Assembly: GCA_963974055.1 (NCBI GenBank)
Contig: CAXBCP010000005.1
Coordinates: forward strand, 62,001 to 126,000
Length of the DNA stretch: 64,000 nucleotides
Reading direction: 5' to 3'
Origin: CAXBCP01 sp963974055
GTDB taxonomy: Bacteria > Pseudomonadota > Alphaproteobacteria > MPNO01 > UBA830
The notes beneath the pieces were generated by a model. It was not told the DNA's origin, ran no database searches, and saw nothing but the letters and a program-made list of their open reading frames with translations. The position numbers and the translations under genes are program-made. Numbering within the stretch: position 1 is the stretch's first letter; the number at the start of each line of letters is the position of its first letter. Positions 26,809-36,572 of this stretch are shown here, in pieces.

Positions 26809-27491
26809 GCTTCTTCACCAATCTGTTTCAGCATCATACCGGCGGCGACAAGTTCCGCCGCCCGCTTCGACGCTCCGGTGGCACGCACAGGATCCTGGCC
26901 GCTTACCGTCAGTTCAACCGTGAACTCCGGCTTATGCGACGGCCCTGTGCGTTCGACCACATTATACTCCGGCAAAGGCAATCCGCGCCCCTGCAACCAT
27001 TCCTGCAACTCGGTCTTCGCGACCCGGGGTTCCACGTCCCGGATCAACGGCTCCCAGACGCGGCGGATAAAACCGCCGGCCGCGTCGAGCCCGCCGTCTA
27101 TATACAGTGCGCCGATGACGGCCTCGCAGCAATCGGCCAGAACCGATTTTCGCGCATTCGTGCCCGCGCTCGCCTCGCCGTCCGTCATCCGGATAAAACC
27201 GCCGAGACCGACCGACCGGGCGACATCGGCCAGCGTAGCGCCGCTTACCAGTGCCGCCAAACGTGGCGCCAGCTTGCCTTCGGCGGATTTCGGAAACTGT
27301 TCAAGCAGCAATTCCGCGATGATCAGCCCCAGCACCCGGTCCCCCAGGAATTCCAGCCGCTCGTAGCTGGGATCTGTTTTCGACTGCTTCAGGCTTGAAT
27401 GGGTCAGGGCCAGTTCGAGCAGGCTGCTATCGCTGAAACTGTATTGGAGAATTTTCTCCAGCTCGGACGGAGTGCCCCTGGCCGATGACAT
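26805..27491 (-). CDS. rnc: Ribonuclease III
   Basis: About 228 residues. The RNase III signature ERLEFLGDRVLG (about 45-56) and the second metal-site segment ADCCEAVIGALYIDGG are intact, and the C-terminal double-stranded RNA-binding domain ends with TGASKRAAELVAAGMML. The enzyme processes rRNA precursors and structured mRNAs. The ATG at 27491 is preferred because a longer frame to 27539 runs into lepB; the ribosome site is weak, so coupling to lepB is possible. Confidence 0.95.
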   Translation of the reverse strand: MSSARGTPSELEKILQYSFSDSSLLELALTHSSLKQSKTDPSYERLEFLGDRVLGLIIAELLLEQFPKSAEGKLAPRLAALVSGATLADVARSVGLGGFIRMTDGEASAGTNARKSVLADCCEAVIGALYIDGGLDAAGGFIRRVWEPLIRDVEPRVAKTELQEWLQGRGLPLPEYNVVERTGPSHKPEFTVELTVSGQDPVRATGASKRAAELVAAGMMLKQIGEEA

Positions 27492-27508
27492 CGCCGGACC
27501 GGGCCGGA

Positions 27509-28234
27509 TTACCGGATCGCCTGGAAAAGGCGCGGCCACCGGACGGTAAACGGCCAGGACGCACCATCGGGATCGTAGGAAAAGAAGATGAATTCGGCGC
27601 GGCCGACGAGATTTTCGATCGGGATATAGCCGACCTCGGAGAGCACCCGGCTATCGAGCGAATCGTCCCGATTGTCTCCCATACCGAACACATGCCCGGC
27701 CGGCACAGTGTATTCCGCCGTATTGTCCAGCTGACCGCGGTCGCTCTTTTCGAGGATGAGATGCTTCACGCCATTGGGAAGCGTTTCCTCGAATTGCGAG
27801 ATAGTGGTCGTAGACCCGAACGGTCCCCTTGCCGCGTAGCCCGGCAGCGGCTTGCGCTCGACCAGTTTCCCGTTGATGTAAAGCCGGCCTTCACGGACCT
27901 GAAGCTTGTCGCCGGGCAGGCCCACGATACGCTTGATGTAATCGGTCTTGTTGTCTTTGGGCAGTTTGAAAACCGCGACATCGCCGCGTTCCGGCTGGGA
28001 ACTGAATATCCGCCCCGGAATGAGCGGCAGGCTCAACGGCAGCGAATGCCTGCTGTATCCGTAGGTGTATTTCGACACAAACAGGTAATCGCCGACCAGC
28101 AGCGACGGGACCATCGATCCCGAGGGGATATTGAACGGTTCAAACGCGAATGTGCGGATAAACAGAGCGATCATGACGGCATAGATCAGGGTCTTGACCG
28201 TATCCCATAGCCCGCCCGATTTTTTTGCTGCCAT
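27509..28234 (-). CDS. lepB: Signal peptidase I
   Basis: A 241-residue inner-membrane peptidase that removes Sec and Tat signal peptides. One membrane helix at about 13-31 is followed by catalytic Ser40 in PSGSM and Lys101 in DYIKRIVGLPGD, and the box E segment GMGDNRDDSLDSR. It lacks the second N-terminal helix of the E. coli enzyme, as is usual in this class. It stands between acpS and rnc. Confidence 0.96.
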   Translation of the reverse strand: MAAKKSGGLWDTVKTLIYAVMIALFIRTFAFEPFNIPSGSMVPSLLVGDYLFVSKYTYGYSRHSLPLSLPLIPGRIFSSQPERGDVAVFKLPKDNKTDYIKRIVGLPGDKLQVREGRLYINGKLVERKPLPGYAARGPFGSTTTISQFEETLPNGVKHLILEKSDRGQLDNTAEYTVPAGHVFGMGDNRDDSLDSRVLSEVGYIPIENLVGRAEFIFFSYDPDGASWPFTVRWPRLFQAIR

Positions 28235-28329
28235 TAAAAATTATCTTTGAATTGCACGGTGTGATCCGGAAGCCAGAGCGCGGCCCCGCATGTTCAGACG
28301 CCGGGTTTAAGTGCGCAAGCCGCAGAGTG

Positions 28330-28737
28330 TCAAGTCGTAGCCTTTGGAATTGCAGAGATTATAACCATGGCTTCCGCGATCGGGGGCTCGTCCGTGATCG
28401 TCAGGTCGATCTGAACGTCCATTCCTTCGGGGATCATCGATTCCAGCCGTTTCAGGGCACCACCGGTCAGTTTCATGGTCGGCTTGCCGCCGGGAAGGTT
28501 AACGACCCCAAGGTCGCGCCAGAAGACCCCCTTCCGGAATCCGGTCCCCAGCGCCTTCGAACAGGCCTCCTTGGCGGCGTATCTTTTGGCATAACTCGCC
28601 GCCCGCAGGCGTCGGCGGTCGCTCTTGGCGCGTTCGGTTTCCGTAAAGCACCGCATGGTGAACCTCTCGCCGAACCGCTCCAATGTCTTTTCGACCCGCC
28701 GAATATCGATCAGGTCGCTGCCAATCCCGATAATCAT
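28330..28737 (-). CDS. acpS: Holo-[acyl-carrier-protein] synthase
   Basis: A 135-residue enzyme that attaches 4'-phosphopantetheine from CoA to apo-ACP. The opening [15 protein letters not shown] with the magnesium-binding Asp and the motif [16 protein letters not shown] with the second acidic ligand are typical. It lies 22 bases after pdxJ, an ancient pairing in Proteobacteria. Confidence 0.96.
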   Translation of the reverse strand: MIIGIGSDLIDIRRVEKTLERFGERFTMRCFTETERAKSDRRRLRAASYAKRYAAKEACSKALGTGFRKGVFWRDLGVVNLPGGKPTMKLTGGALKRLESMIPEGMDVQIDLTITDEPPIAEAMVIISAIPKATT

Positions 28738-28759
28738 GCCGCAAGCCTATCAGAATCGC

Positions 28760-29518
28760 TCACGCACTGCGCTCGCCATGCGCGGCAGAGCGCGCGGTGT
28801 CCATTAACGAGCGCATCCGCTTGATCGAACTTTCCAGTCCGCCGAAAATCGCCTCGCCGATCAGAAAATGCCCGATATTCAGCTCCACAACGGATGCGAT
28901 GCCGGCGACCGGCGCAACCGTATCGAACGTCAGACCGTGACCGGCATGACATTCGATCCCGAGCGCTTCGGCGTGGGCGGCCGCCTTTACCAGCCGTTCG
29001 AACTGGCGGGCCCGGTCGGCATCGGCGGCTTCGCAGAATGCCCCCGTATGCAGTTCCACGACAGGCGCCCCCAGGGTTTTCGCAGCATCGATCTGCAAAA
29101 CATCCGGCTCGATAAAAAGCGAAACGCGAATATCCGCGGCATTCAACTGCCGGACATATCGCGCAAGGTGGTTGTGTCCGCCGACCGCGTCCAGCCCGCC
29201 CTCGGTCGTTCTTTCCTGGCGTTTTTCCGGCACGATACAGGCCGCGTGCGGCGCGTGGCGCAGGGCGATATCCAGCATTTCGTCGGTCGCCGCCATTTCC
29301 AGGTTCAGGGGCAGTTCGATGCCGTCGCTGAGCCGGGCGACATCATCGTCGGTCATGTGACGCCGATCCTCGCGCAGATGCGCCGTGATCCCGTCAGCAC
29401 CCGCGGCGGCGGCGGCCTGGGCTGCGCGTACCGGGTCCGGATGCGGCCCGCCGCGCGCATTACGGATTGTCGCCACATGATCGATATTGACGCCAAGCCT
29501 GAGGTATCGTTTTTCCAT
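28760..29518 (-). CDS. pdxJ: Pyridoxine 5'-phosphate synthase
   Basis: About 252 residues forming a TIM barrel that makes pyridoxine 5'-phosphate from 1-deoxyxylulose 5-phosphate and 3-amino-2-oxopropyl phosphate. The opening RLGVNIDHVATIRNARGG, the HLREDRRHM motif, and the C-terminal NIGHFLIGEAIF are characteristic. The ATG at 29518 begins the conserved part; an in-frame start at 29548 adds ten unrelated residues. It belongs to the rsh-pdxJ-acpS run. Confidence 0.95.
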   Translation of the reverse strand: MEKRYLRLGVNIDHVATIRNARGGPHPDPVRAAQAAAAAGADGITAHLREDRRHMTDDDVARLSDGIELPLNLEMAATDEMLDIALRHAPHAACIVPEKRQERTTEGGLDAVGGHNHLARYVRQLNAADIRVSLFIEPDVLQIDAAKTLGAPVVELHTGAFCEAADADRARQFERLVKAAAHAEALGIECHAGHGLTFDTVAPVAGIASVVELNIGHFLIGEAIFGGLESSIKRMRSLMDTARSAAHGERSA

Positions 29519-29547
29519 CGGTTCCCGCTCCGATCGTTCACACAACA

Positions 29548-29603
29548 CCGGACCAGGCGGTCCGGCAAAACGGCTGTTCTTCGTCGGACCTTACTGCGGT
29601 CCG
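29548..29603. other. Two GGTCC stem-loops between rsh and pdxJ
   Basis: CCGGACC (29548-29554) pairs with GGTCCGG (29559-29565), and CGGACC (29585-29590) with GGTCCG (29598-29603). The second complement could also pair with the first arm, giving alternative folds. They fill the 112-base gap between rsh and pdxJ, so they may act in transcript processing or attenuation. No run of T follows on the coding strand. Confidence 0.4.
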
Positions 29604-29660
29604 TCCGGCTTTGTCATTTCTCAAATTCGGCGTCGTCCGGGCGCCACTCCAACACGGCAT

Positions 29661-31826
29661 TCACCCCTGCGCGCGATCGACGGAATTGATCTCCGGCGTG
29701 GCTCGCAATGCGGCGATGATATCGTTCAAATGACGCGTGCTTTCGACCTCGATATCGACCACCATCTCGAAGAAATCGACCGACCTGTTGGTAAATTTAA
29801 GATTGCTGATATTCCCGAGGTTCTGGGCGATAACAGTAGTCAGTGTCCCCAGAACGCCCCGTTCGTTGCTGACGATCAGGTTGATCCTGCCGACACGGCC
29901 GGATGGCGTCTCCGGGCCGAGATCCCAGGCAACTTCGACCCAGCGTTCCGGCGTGTCCGCGAAGCTCTCGAGCGTTTCGCAGTCCTTCGTGTGAATGGTC
30001 ACGCCCATTCCGGGGGTCAGGATGCCGACAATCTTGTCGCCCGGCAGCGGATGGCAGCAACTTGCGTAATGCACGGCCATGCCCGGCGTAAGACCGCGGA
30101 TTGCAATCGCGCTCGAATGCCGGTCGCCGCTTCCGTTCACCGGAAATTCGATAACGGACGCATCGCCCCTTTCGCTGTTGCGCGCGTCGGACTCCCTGAG
30201 CAGTTTTTGCGGGACAAGCCGTTCGAGAACGTCCGACACCGTGACCTCTCCACTGCCAACGATGGTCGCGAGGTCGTCCGCGGAATCCGCGTTAAAATGA
30301 TCGAGAACATTCGGCGGGGGATCGCCCTCAGGCACATACCCGACTTCCCGGTAGGCGCGATCGAGCATCGCGTAACCGAGCTTGGTGAACTCGTCGCGCC
30401 GCTCGCTGCGAACATACCGACGGATACGCGCCCGCGCCTTGCCGGTGACGACCCAGTTTTCCCATGTCGGAGACGGGGTTCCGTCGGTGGATGTCAGCAC
30501 TTCGACCTGGTCGCCGTTCCTGATTTCAGTGCGGAGAGGCGCCATCTTTCCGTTTATCCGGGTCCCGATGCAACGGTCCCCGATCTCGGAATGAACGGCA
30601 TAGGCAAAATCGATCGCGGTCGCACCCTGCGGCAGATTGATGATCTCTCCCTTGGGCGTGAAACAGAACACCTGGTCGGGGAACATTTCCAGTTTCGTAT
30701 GTTCGAGGAATTCGTCCGGATTGTTGGAATTCTCCAGGATGTCCAGAAGCTGGCGCACCCAGTGATAACTCTTCCCCTCGGTCAGGGCCGCGCCCTGCTT
30801 GTACTGCCAATGCGCGGCGACCCCGAGTTCGGCGATCTCATGCATCTGGGTGGTGCGGATCTGCACTTCGATCCTGTAGTTCTCTGGCCCGATCAGCGCC
30901 GTGTGAAGCGACTGGTACCCGTTGGATTTCGGCGTTGAAATGTAGTCGTCGAATTCCCCCGGGATCATCGGATAATGTGTATGGATGACGCCAAGCGCCC
31001 GGTAGCAGTCTTCGACCGACGCGACAACGACGCGAAAAGCGTTGATATCCGTAAGCTGCTCGAATTCCATGTTCTTGCGGTGCATTTTGCGCCAGATGGA
31101 AACCGGACGCTTTGTCCGCCCCGATATCCAGGCTTCGATATCCGCCTCGACCAGGGTTCTGTTAATTTCATCGGAAATACGGGAGACGATATCGTCGCCC
31201 TGGTCCTGCAGAAACTTCAACCGGCTGATAATGGATTCAGACGCGTCGGGATAAAGTTCACGGAACGCGATGTCTTCCAGTTCTTCCTTGATCTCCTGGA
31301 TGCCGATGCGTTCCGCCAGCGGCACGTAAATTTCCATGGTTTCACGGGCGATACGTGCGCGTTTTTCAGGATTCCCGATGTAATGGAGCGTCCGCATATT
31401 GTGGAGCCGGTCGGCCAGCTTGACCAGCAGAACCCGGATATCCTCGGAAATCGCCAGAAGCAGCTTGCGGAAATTTTCGGCATGCCCGCTATCGGGCGAC
31501 TGAAGTTCGAGCTGCGACAGCTTGGTAACGCCATCGACAAGCCGGGCGACCTCTTCGCCGAACAATCGATCGATTTCCTCGATCGTCGCCACCGTGTCCT
31601 CGACGGTATCGTGCAGCAGCCCCGTAACGATGGACGCCGTGTCCAGCCGGTAATCCGTCAGAATGCCGGCGACCTCGACGGGGTGCGAAAAATACGGATC
31701 GCCCGACGCCCGGGTCTGCGATCCGTGCGCCTTCATGGAAAACACATAGGCTTTGTTCAGCGCGTCCTCGTCGGCGGACGGGTCGTAGCTGCGGACTCGC
31801 TCGACGAGCTCGTACTGCCGCATCAT
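29661..31826 (-). CDS. rsh: Bifunctional (p)ppGpp synthetase/hydrolase (RelA/SpoT homologue)
   Basis: A 721-residue RSH protein. The HD hydrolase domain has SHPVEVAG, LLHDTVEDT and KLADRLHNMRTL, so hydrolysis should be active. The synthetase domain has SIWRKMHRKN, LTDINAFRV and STPKSNGYQSLHT. TGS (FCFTPKGEIINLPQGATAIDF) and a C-terminal ACT domain (near 645-715) complete the long form. As the only RSH seen next to rpoZ, it is probably the main stringent-response enzyme. Confidence 0.96.
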   Translation of the reverse strand: MMRQYELVERVRSYDPSADEDALNKAYVFSMKAHGSQTRASGDPYFSHPVEVAGILTDYRLDTASIVTGLLHDTVEDTVATIEEIDRLFGEEVARLVDGVTKLSQLELQSPDSGHAENFRKLLLAISEDIRVLLVKLADRLHNMRTLHYIGNPEKRARIARETMEIYVPLAERIGIQEIKEELEDIAFRELYPDASESIISRLKFLQDQGDDIVSRISDEINRTLVEADIEAWISGRTKRPVSIWRKMHRKNMEFEQLTDINAFRVVVASVEDCYRALGVIHTHYPMIPGEFDDYISTPKSNGYQSLHTALIGPENYRIEVQIRTTQMHEIAELGVAAHWQYKQGAALTEGKSYHWVRQLLDILENSNNPDEFLEHTKLEMFPDQVFCFTPKGEIINLPQGATAIDFAYAVHSEIGDRCIGTRINGKMAPLRTEIRNGDQVEVLTSTDGTPSPTWENWVVTGKARARIRRYVRSERRDEFTKLGYAMLDRAYREVGYVPEGDPPPNVLDHFNADSADDLATIVGSGEVTVSDVLERLVPQKLLRESDARNSERGDASVIEFPVNGSGDRHSSAIAIRGLTPGMAVHYASCCHPLPGDKIVGILTPGMGVTIHTKDCETLESFADTPERWVEVAWDLGPETPSGRVGRINLIVSNERGVLGTLTTVIAQNLGNISNLKFTNRSVDFFEMVVDIEVESTRHLNDIIAALRATPEINSVDRAQG

Positions 31827-31911
31827 GGGCGCTTTCCCCCATGGCGGACGTCACGCATTACGGATTGCGGCATCGATAAGGATCGCGAAATCATCGCGCG
31901 ACCCCCACGGG

Positions 31912-32346
31912 TCAGCCCTCTTTCTTGACGTCCTCAATGGTAACGTCTTCGAACCCGCCAGCCAGACCGGCCATCGGATCGTCCGCATCTGCGGCAGGGG
32001 TTTCCGGCTGGGCCGGGGAATCTGTCTCTGCGCCGGTATCGACGAGGCCCGCCAGTTCGTTCAGCGCCTCGGTCACCTGCAGCATTTCGTCGTCTTCTTC
32101 GTCGGCGATCTCGTCGACGTCGATATTGCGCTGCAGACCTTCGATCACGGCGGTTTCAAGCTCGTCCAGGGGGATGGTCTCGTCCGCGATTTCCCGGAGC
32201 GCGACCACCGGGTTCTTGTCATTGTCACGGTCAACGGTCAGCTCGCCGCCAACCGACAGCTCACGCGACCGCTGGGCGGCCATCATGACGAGCTGAAAGC
32301 GGTTCGGAATTTTAAGAACGCAGTCTTCGACGGTAACGCGGGCCAT
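31912..32346 (-). CDS. rpoZ: RNA polymerase omega subunit
   Basis: A 144-residue protein. The omega core is residues 1-80 ([26 protein letters not shown], then ALREIADET). An acidic, Ala/Pro-rich tail of about 60 residues follows, longer than in E. coli but common in Alphaproteobacteria. Omega assists beta-prime folding and forms part of the ppGpp-binding site, which suits its place just before rsh. Confidence 0.95.
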   Translation of the reverse strand: MARVTVEDCVLKIPNRFQLVMMAAQRSRELSVGGELTVDRDNDKNPVVALREIADETIPLDELETAVIEGLQRNIDVDEIADEEDDEMLQVTEALNELAGLVDTGAETDSPAQPETPAADADDPMAGLAGGFEDVTIEDVKKEG

Positions 32347-32412
32347 CTTGCCAATCTCCAGCTTCAGAAAGAGGAGGGTATATAAGGCCGGAAACGCCCA
32401 AAAGCAAGCAAT

Positions 32413-32946
32413 TCAGACGCCCTGACCGTCCCTGCTCTCATCGACGGGAACGCAGTTCTGGTCTCGGTCGAGCCCGTCGATCAACGTTTCGAGGGAGATT
32501 CCGGTCACCGGATGACGCCAATTGTCAACAATATCGGCCATCGGTAGCAATACGAAAGCCCGGCCGGTCATCCGGGGATGCGGCAGAATGGGCGAAACCG
32601 GCCCTTCATTCACGATTTCACCAAAGGTTAACAGGTCCAGATCCAGCGTCCTGGCTGCGTTCGGGACGGATCTCTGCCGGGCGAAGCGCCGTTCTATCCG
32701 GTGCAGGTAGATCATCAGCTCCGTCGGCGCCATTTCCGTTTCGACGGAAACAACGCCGTTAATGTAATCCGGCTGATCGGAGACCGGCACCGGCGCGCTT
32801 CTGAACCACCTGGACCTGTCGAAAACCACGCAATCCCCCGCCGCAATCGCCGCCACGGCGGCTTCGCAGACCGCCAGCGGCGGACCGATTTCGGGATGGG
32901 GAAGGTTCGAGCCGATCGCGACGAGGATCATCAGCGTATCCAACAT
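32413..32946 (-). CDS. folK: 2-amino-4-hydroxy-6-hydroxymethyldihydropteridine pyrophosphokinase
   Basis: A 177-residue folate-pathway kinase that moves pyrophosphate from ATP to hydroxymethyldihydropterin. ILVAIGSNLPHPE opens the fold, and the family signature region is RTLDLDLLTFGEIV (about 102-115), followed by LPHPRMTGRAFVLLPMADI. An ATG at 32931 just before ILVAIG is a likely alternative start. It heads the minus-strand run leading to rpoZ and rsh. Confidence 0.94.
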   Translation of the reverse strand: MLDTLMILVAIGSNLPHPEIGPPLAVCEAAVAAIAAGDCVVFDRSRWFRSAPVPVSDQPDYINGVVSVETEMAPTELMIYLHRIERRFARQRSVPNAARTLDLDLLTFGEIVNEGPVSPILPHPRMTGRAFVLLPMADIVDNWRHPVTGISLETLIDGLDRDQNCVPVDESRDGQGV

Positions 32947-33082
32947 AAATCATTGATTTTCAAACAAAACGTTATATCTATTCGTCATATTTATTCACCC
33001 GGTGACAGGCTCGTTACGCCGGGAGGGCGGCATTTTTCAAGCCGTTTGACGGCCCCGTTTTCAACCCGCGGAAATTAGGCAG

Positions 33083-33736
33083 ATGATGCATTTTTATTCT
33101 CAGGAACGCATAGCGCTTTTTATCGATGGTCCCAACCTCTATTCGGCGGCGCGTTCGCTCGGATTCGACATCGACTACAAGAATCTTCTCAACGTCTTTC
33201 GCGAAAAAGGCACCCTGGTCCGAGCGTTTTATTACACGGCGCTGGTCGAGGATCAGGAGTATTCGCCCATTCGGCCGCTGATCGATTGGCTGGATTACAA
33301 TGGCTACACGATGGTGACCAAACCGGCGAAAGAGCACACCGACGCCGCCGGCCGCCGCAAAATCAAGGGCAACATGGATATCGAACTCGCGATCGACATG
33401 CTGGAAATGGCCCCGCATATCGATCATGCGGTGCTGTTTTCCGGCGACGGCGACTTCCGCCGTGTCGTCGAAGCCGTCCAGCGCAAGGGCGTCCGGGTCA
33501 CGGTTGTCAGCACATTCCGCGCGAACCCGCCCATGGTGGCGGACGAATTGCGCCGCCAGGCCGACACTTTCGTCGAACTCCAAGACATCACCAAATTCAT
33601 TGCCCGTGAAAGCCGGCGCGACGGCGGCATCGACGAGATGCCCGATTTCGTGAAGAAGCCGGTATCCCGGGGGCCGACCCCGGCCGATCCAGACCCCGAA
33701 TTCAATGACGGCGACGATCAGTACGAGGATGCGTGA
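33083..33736 (+). CDS. NYN-domain (LabA-like) ribonuclease
   Basis: A 217-residue PIN-like NYN protein. The acidic catalytic residues are in ALFIDGPNLY (Asp15), GNMDIELAIDML and LFSGDGDFRRVV (about 113-124), as in LabA/DUF88 proteins, some of which cut RNA. The C-terminal 45 residues are acidic and Pro-rich. It overlaps the next gene by 4 bases (GTGA), so the two are coupled. The target is unknown. Confidence 0.88.
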   Translation: MMHFYSQERIALFIDGPNLYSAARSLGFDIDYKNLLNVFREKGTLVRAFYYTALVEDQEYSPIRPLIDWLDYNGYTMVTKPAKEHTDAAGRRKIKGNMDIELAIDMLEMAPHIDHAVLFSGDGDFRRVVEAVQRKGVRVTVVSTFRANPPMVADELRRQADTFVELQDITKFIARESRRDGGIDEMPDFVKKPVSRGPTPADPDPEFNDGDDQYEDA

Positions 33737-34395
33737 ACGTGGCTGACACGCCTCTCGCCACGGCCGACGGCCCTCCTCTCGACTGCGACCTGTGCCCGCG
33801 GCTTGTCGCCTACCGCGACCAGAACAAGAGAACCTGGCCGGACTGGCACAATGCGCCGGTCCTGTCGTTCGGCCCGCTCGACGCCCGCTTGCTGATCGTC
33901 GGGCTCGCGCCGGGTGTCAAAGGCGCCAACCGGACGGGACGTCCCTTTACCGGCGATTATGCCGGCGACCTGCTCTACCAGACCCTCGGCCGGTTCGGCT
34001 TTGCGAACGGCACCTATGACAAACGGCCCGATGACGGAGTAACGCTCGAAGATTGCCGGATCGCCAACGGCGTGCGCTGTGTCCCGCCGGAGAACAAACC
34101 GGTCGGCGCCGAAGTCAATGCCTGCCGCCCGTTTCTGGTCGCGGAAATCGAGGCGATGAAAAATCTGGAAGTTATTCTCGCCCTCGGCGGAATCGCCCAT
34201 AACACGCTGCTGTCGACCCTGGGCGAGCGCCGTGCGAGCTACAAGTTCGCCCATTGCGTCACGCATGATCTGACAAACGGGCTGAAGCTCGCGGACAGCT
34301 ATCACTGCTCGCGCTACAATACGAATACCGGGCGCTTGACCGAAGAAATGTTCGAAGACGTCTTTCGCATGATCCGCCGGACGCTTGACGGATAA
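33733..34395 (+). CDS. Uracil-DNA glycosylase, UdgB/family 5-like, iron-sulfur
   Basis: A 220-residue DNA-repair enzyme. Motif 1 is GLAPGVKGANRTGRPFTGD (57-75), and motif 3 has His191 in SYHCSRYNTNTG. Lack of a catalytic Asp or Asn right after GLAPG and the GANRTGRPF stretch fit family 5 rather than family 4. Cys18, Cys21, Cys116 and Cys131 can hold a [4Fe-4S] cluster. Family 5 enzymes remove uracil, hypoxanthine and other deaminated bases. The GTG start overlaps the NYN stop. Confidence 0.9.
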   Translation: MNVADTPLATADGPPLDCDLCPRLVAYRDQNKRTWPDWHNAPVLSFGPLDARLLIVGLAPGVKGANRTGRPFTGDYAGDLLYQTLGRFGFANGTYDKRPDDGVTLEDCRIANGVRCVPPENKPVGAEVNACRPFLVAEIEAMKNLEVILALGGIAHNTLLSTLGERRASYKFAHCVTHDLTNGLKLADSYHCSRYNTNTGRLTEEMFEDVFRMIRRTLDG

Positions 34396-34407
34396 ACAGC
34401 CTCCGGT

Positions 34408-35076
34408 TCAGCCGTAACGCTGCTCTTTCCAGGGGTCGCCTTCATTGTGATACCCGCGGTCTTCCCAGAAGCCCGTCTCGTCCTCGGCAATGAATTCGAT
34501 TCTGCGGATCCACTTGGCGCTTTTCCAGAAATACCATTTCGGCACGACTGCGCGCACCGGGCCGCCATGTTCCTTCGTCAGATATTCCCCTTCCCAGGAA
34601 TGGGCGAGCAGGACGTCGGCATCGGCGAACCGGTCGAGCCGGATATTGGTGGTGTACCCGTCCGAGGCATAGAGCAGGCAATGCATGGCTTCTTTTTCCG
34701 GGCGACACATTTCGAGCAGATGCGCAACATGAACGCCGGTCCAGGCATTGTCGTACCGCGACCAGCCGGTCACGCAATGGATATCCGATGTGACCGTCAC
34801 CTGCGGTTGCGCGATGAAGTCCGCCCACGTCCACTGAAGCGGGTTTTCGACGAACCCGTCGATCGTGAATTTCCACTCGTCCTTCGCTATGTCGGGCTGA
34901 ACGCCCAGATCCAGCACCGGCCAGGTTTCGACAAGCCGCTGCCCGGGCGGCAAACGCGATTCAGGCGTGCACCGATCGCTTTCGCCGGTAAGCAGCCGGC
35001 CGTCACGCGCCCATTCCTGTTTGCGGCGCACCAGTTTTTCCCGATAACCGTCGAGAAGATCCGGCGTATCGGTCAT
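34408..35076 (-). CDS. Sulfite oxidase-like molybdopterin protein
   Basis: A 222-residue soluble oxidoreductase with the sulfite-oxidase molybdopterin fold (YuiH/MsrP-like). The Mo-ligand cysteine is in [19 protein letters not shown], about residues 94-112, and the later [18 protein letters not shown] is typical. It has no Tat signal, unlike MsrP, so it is probably cytoplasmic with unknown substrate. It overlaps smpB by 4 bases at its start. Confidence 0.87.
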   Translation of the reverse strand: MTDTPDLLDGYREKLVRRKQEWARDGRLLTGESDRCTPESRLPPGQRLVETWPVLDLGVQPDIAKDEWKFTIDGFVENPLQWTWADFIAQPQVTVTSDIHCVTGWSRYDNAWTGVHVAHLLEMCRPEKEAMHCLLYASDGYTTNIRLDRFADADVLLAHSWEGEYLTKEHGGPVRAVVPKWYFWKSAKWIRRIEFIAEDETGFWEDRGYHNEGDPWKEQRYG

Positions 35077-35546
35077 CCCTTCTGGCTCAGCAGGCGCGCC
35101 TTCTGACGGTTCCAGTCGCGCGCCTTCTCCGTCTCGCGTTTGTCGTAATGCTTCTTGCCTTTGCCGAGCCCGATCTCGATCTTCGCGATACCGCGATCGT
35201 TGAAATAGAGCTTCATCGGTACAAGGGTCATCCCTGCCCGCTCGGTTGCGCCGACAAGCTTCGCGATTTCGCGCTTTTTGAGCAGTAGTTTTCTGGGCCG
35301 CGTCGGTTCGTGGCCGAACGGCCCGGCCTGCTTGTATTCCGGGATATGGGCGTTGATCAGCCAGATATCGCCGTTCTCCGGTTTCGCATAGGATTCCGCA
35401 ATATTTGCACGGCCTTCGCGCAGGGATTTGACCTCGCTGCCCATCAGGACGATTCCTGCTTCCAGCGTATCTTCGATTTCGTAATTGTGACGCGCCCTGC
35501 GATTCTGGGCGGCGACGCGATATGCGGACGTTTCGGATTTCGCCAT
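35073..35546 (-). CDS. smpB: SsrA-binding protein
   Basis: A 157-residue tmRNA partner for ribosome rescue. The core reads [24 protein letters not shown], then [22 protein letters not shown], and the C-terminal tail [19 protein letters not shown] that enters the mRNA channel. It lies 11 bases after dapA, the usual alphaproteobacterial pair. Confidence 0.96.
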   Translation of the reverse strand: MAKSETSAYRVAAQNRRARHNYEIEDTLEAGIVLMGSEVKSLREGRANIAESYAKPENGDIWLINAHIPEYKQAGPFGHEPTRPRKLLLKKREIAKLVGATERAGMTLVPMKLYFNDRGIAKIEIGLGKGKKHYDKRETEKARDWNRQKARLLSQKG

Positions 35547-35557
35547 TCAGCCGGCCG

Positions 35558-36430
35558 TCAGTTCAGCAACCCGGCATGGCGCATCGCGCGTTCCACCTTG
35601 CCGCGGGATTCTTCCGTAATCGGCACCAAGGGCAACCGCAGATCTTCGGTGCACTTGCCCAACAGGCTCGCCCCGTACTTCACCGGACCGGGATTGGCCT
35701 CGCAGAACAGGTCGGAGTGCAGCGGCGTCAGGCGTTCGTTCAGCCGCTGCGCTTCGGCGACGTCACCGTCGCGCCAGGCCGCATGCATCTCCGCCATCAG
35801 CTTCGGTGCGATATTCGCGGTCACCGAAATACAACCGACCCCACCCTGGGCGAGGAAGCCGAGTTGGGTGATGTCTTCGCCGGACAGCTGACAAAAATCG
35901 TCCCCACAGGCAAGTTTCTGCTGGGTCGCGCGGCCGACTTCGGCGGTTGCATCCTTGACGCCGATAATATTGTCGAGCCCGGCGCAACGCGCCATCGTCG
36001 CCACCGACATATCGATCACGGAACGCCCGGGAATATTGTAGATAATGATGGGCAGCCCGACGGAACCAACGGCTTCGAAATGCCGGTACAGGCCTTCCTG
36101 CGTCGGCTTGTTGTAATAGGGCGTGACCACGAGCGCCGCATCCGCACCTGCCTTTTTGGCATGTTCGCAAAGCTCCACCGCCTCGGCCGTCGAATTCGAC
36201 CCTGCGCCGGCGATAACGGGCACGCGTTTGTCCGCGACCTCGATGCAAATCTCGACCACGCGTTTGTGCTCATCGTGCGACAAAGTCGGCGATTCACCTG
36301 TGGTTCCCATCGGCACGAGTCCGTCGGTTCCTTCTTCGATCTGCCAGTCCACCAGATCGCCGAAGGCTTTTTCATCGATATCGCCGTTACGGAACGGTGT
36401 AATCAGCGCGCAAATGGAACCGCTGAACAT
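35558..36430 (-). CDS. dapA: 4-hydroxy-tetrahydrodipicolinate synthase
   Basis: A 290-residue TIM-barrel aldolase that condenses pyruvate and aspartate semialdehyde for lysine and peptidoglycan synthesis. It shows [14 protein letters not shown] (about 42-55), the catalytic tyrosine in IIYNIPGRS (about 131-139) and the Schiff-base lysine in [11 protein letters not shown] (about 154-164). GGGGAG precedes the ATG, and a perfect TATAAT lies 24 bases upstream of the start. Confidence 0.96.
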   Translation of the reverse strand: MFSGSICALITPFRNGDIDEKAFGDLVDWQIEEGTDGLVPMGTTGESPTLSHDEHKRVVEICIEVADKRVPVIAGAGSNSTAEAVELCEHAKKAGADAALVVTPYYNKPTQEGLYRHFEAVGSVGLPIIIYNIPGRSVIDMSVATMARCAGLDNIIGVKDATAEVGRATQQKLACGDDFCQLSGEDITQLGFLAQGGVGCISVTANIAPKLMAEMHAAWRDGDVAEAQRLNERLTPLHSDLFCEANPGPVKYGASLLGKCTEDLRLPLVPITEESRGKVERAMRHAGLLN

Positions 36431-36453
36431 GGCGGTCTCCCCGAAATGTGATC

Positions 36454-36459
36454 ATTATA
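36454..36459 (-). promoter_or_regulatory. -10 element of the dapA promoter
   Basis: Read on the minus strand this is a perfect TATAAT, placing the transcription start about 10-15 bases before the dapA ribosome site. No good -35 is seen at 16-18 bases, so an activator or an extended element may help. Confidence 0.4.
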
Positions 36460-36524
36460 AAGTTGGCGCACATTACGCTGCACACCATTCTGCGGCAAGC
36501 GGCGAGTCGCAGCCGAACAGGGGT

Positions 36525-36553
36525 TTGAGACGTTGGTCTATGCAGGGTAAACT
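36525..36553 (+). promoter_or_regulatory. Candidate sigma-70 promoter of the lytic transglycosylase gene
   Basis: TTGAGA (36525-36530) and TAAACT (36548-36553) lie 17 bases apart. The start would be near 36560, just upstream of a CtrA-like box. Confidence 0.3.
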
Positions 36554-36572
36554 GGGATTATAAAGCCCGGTG

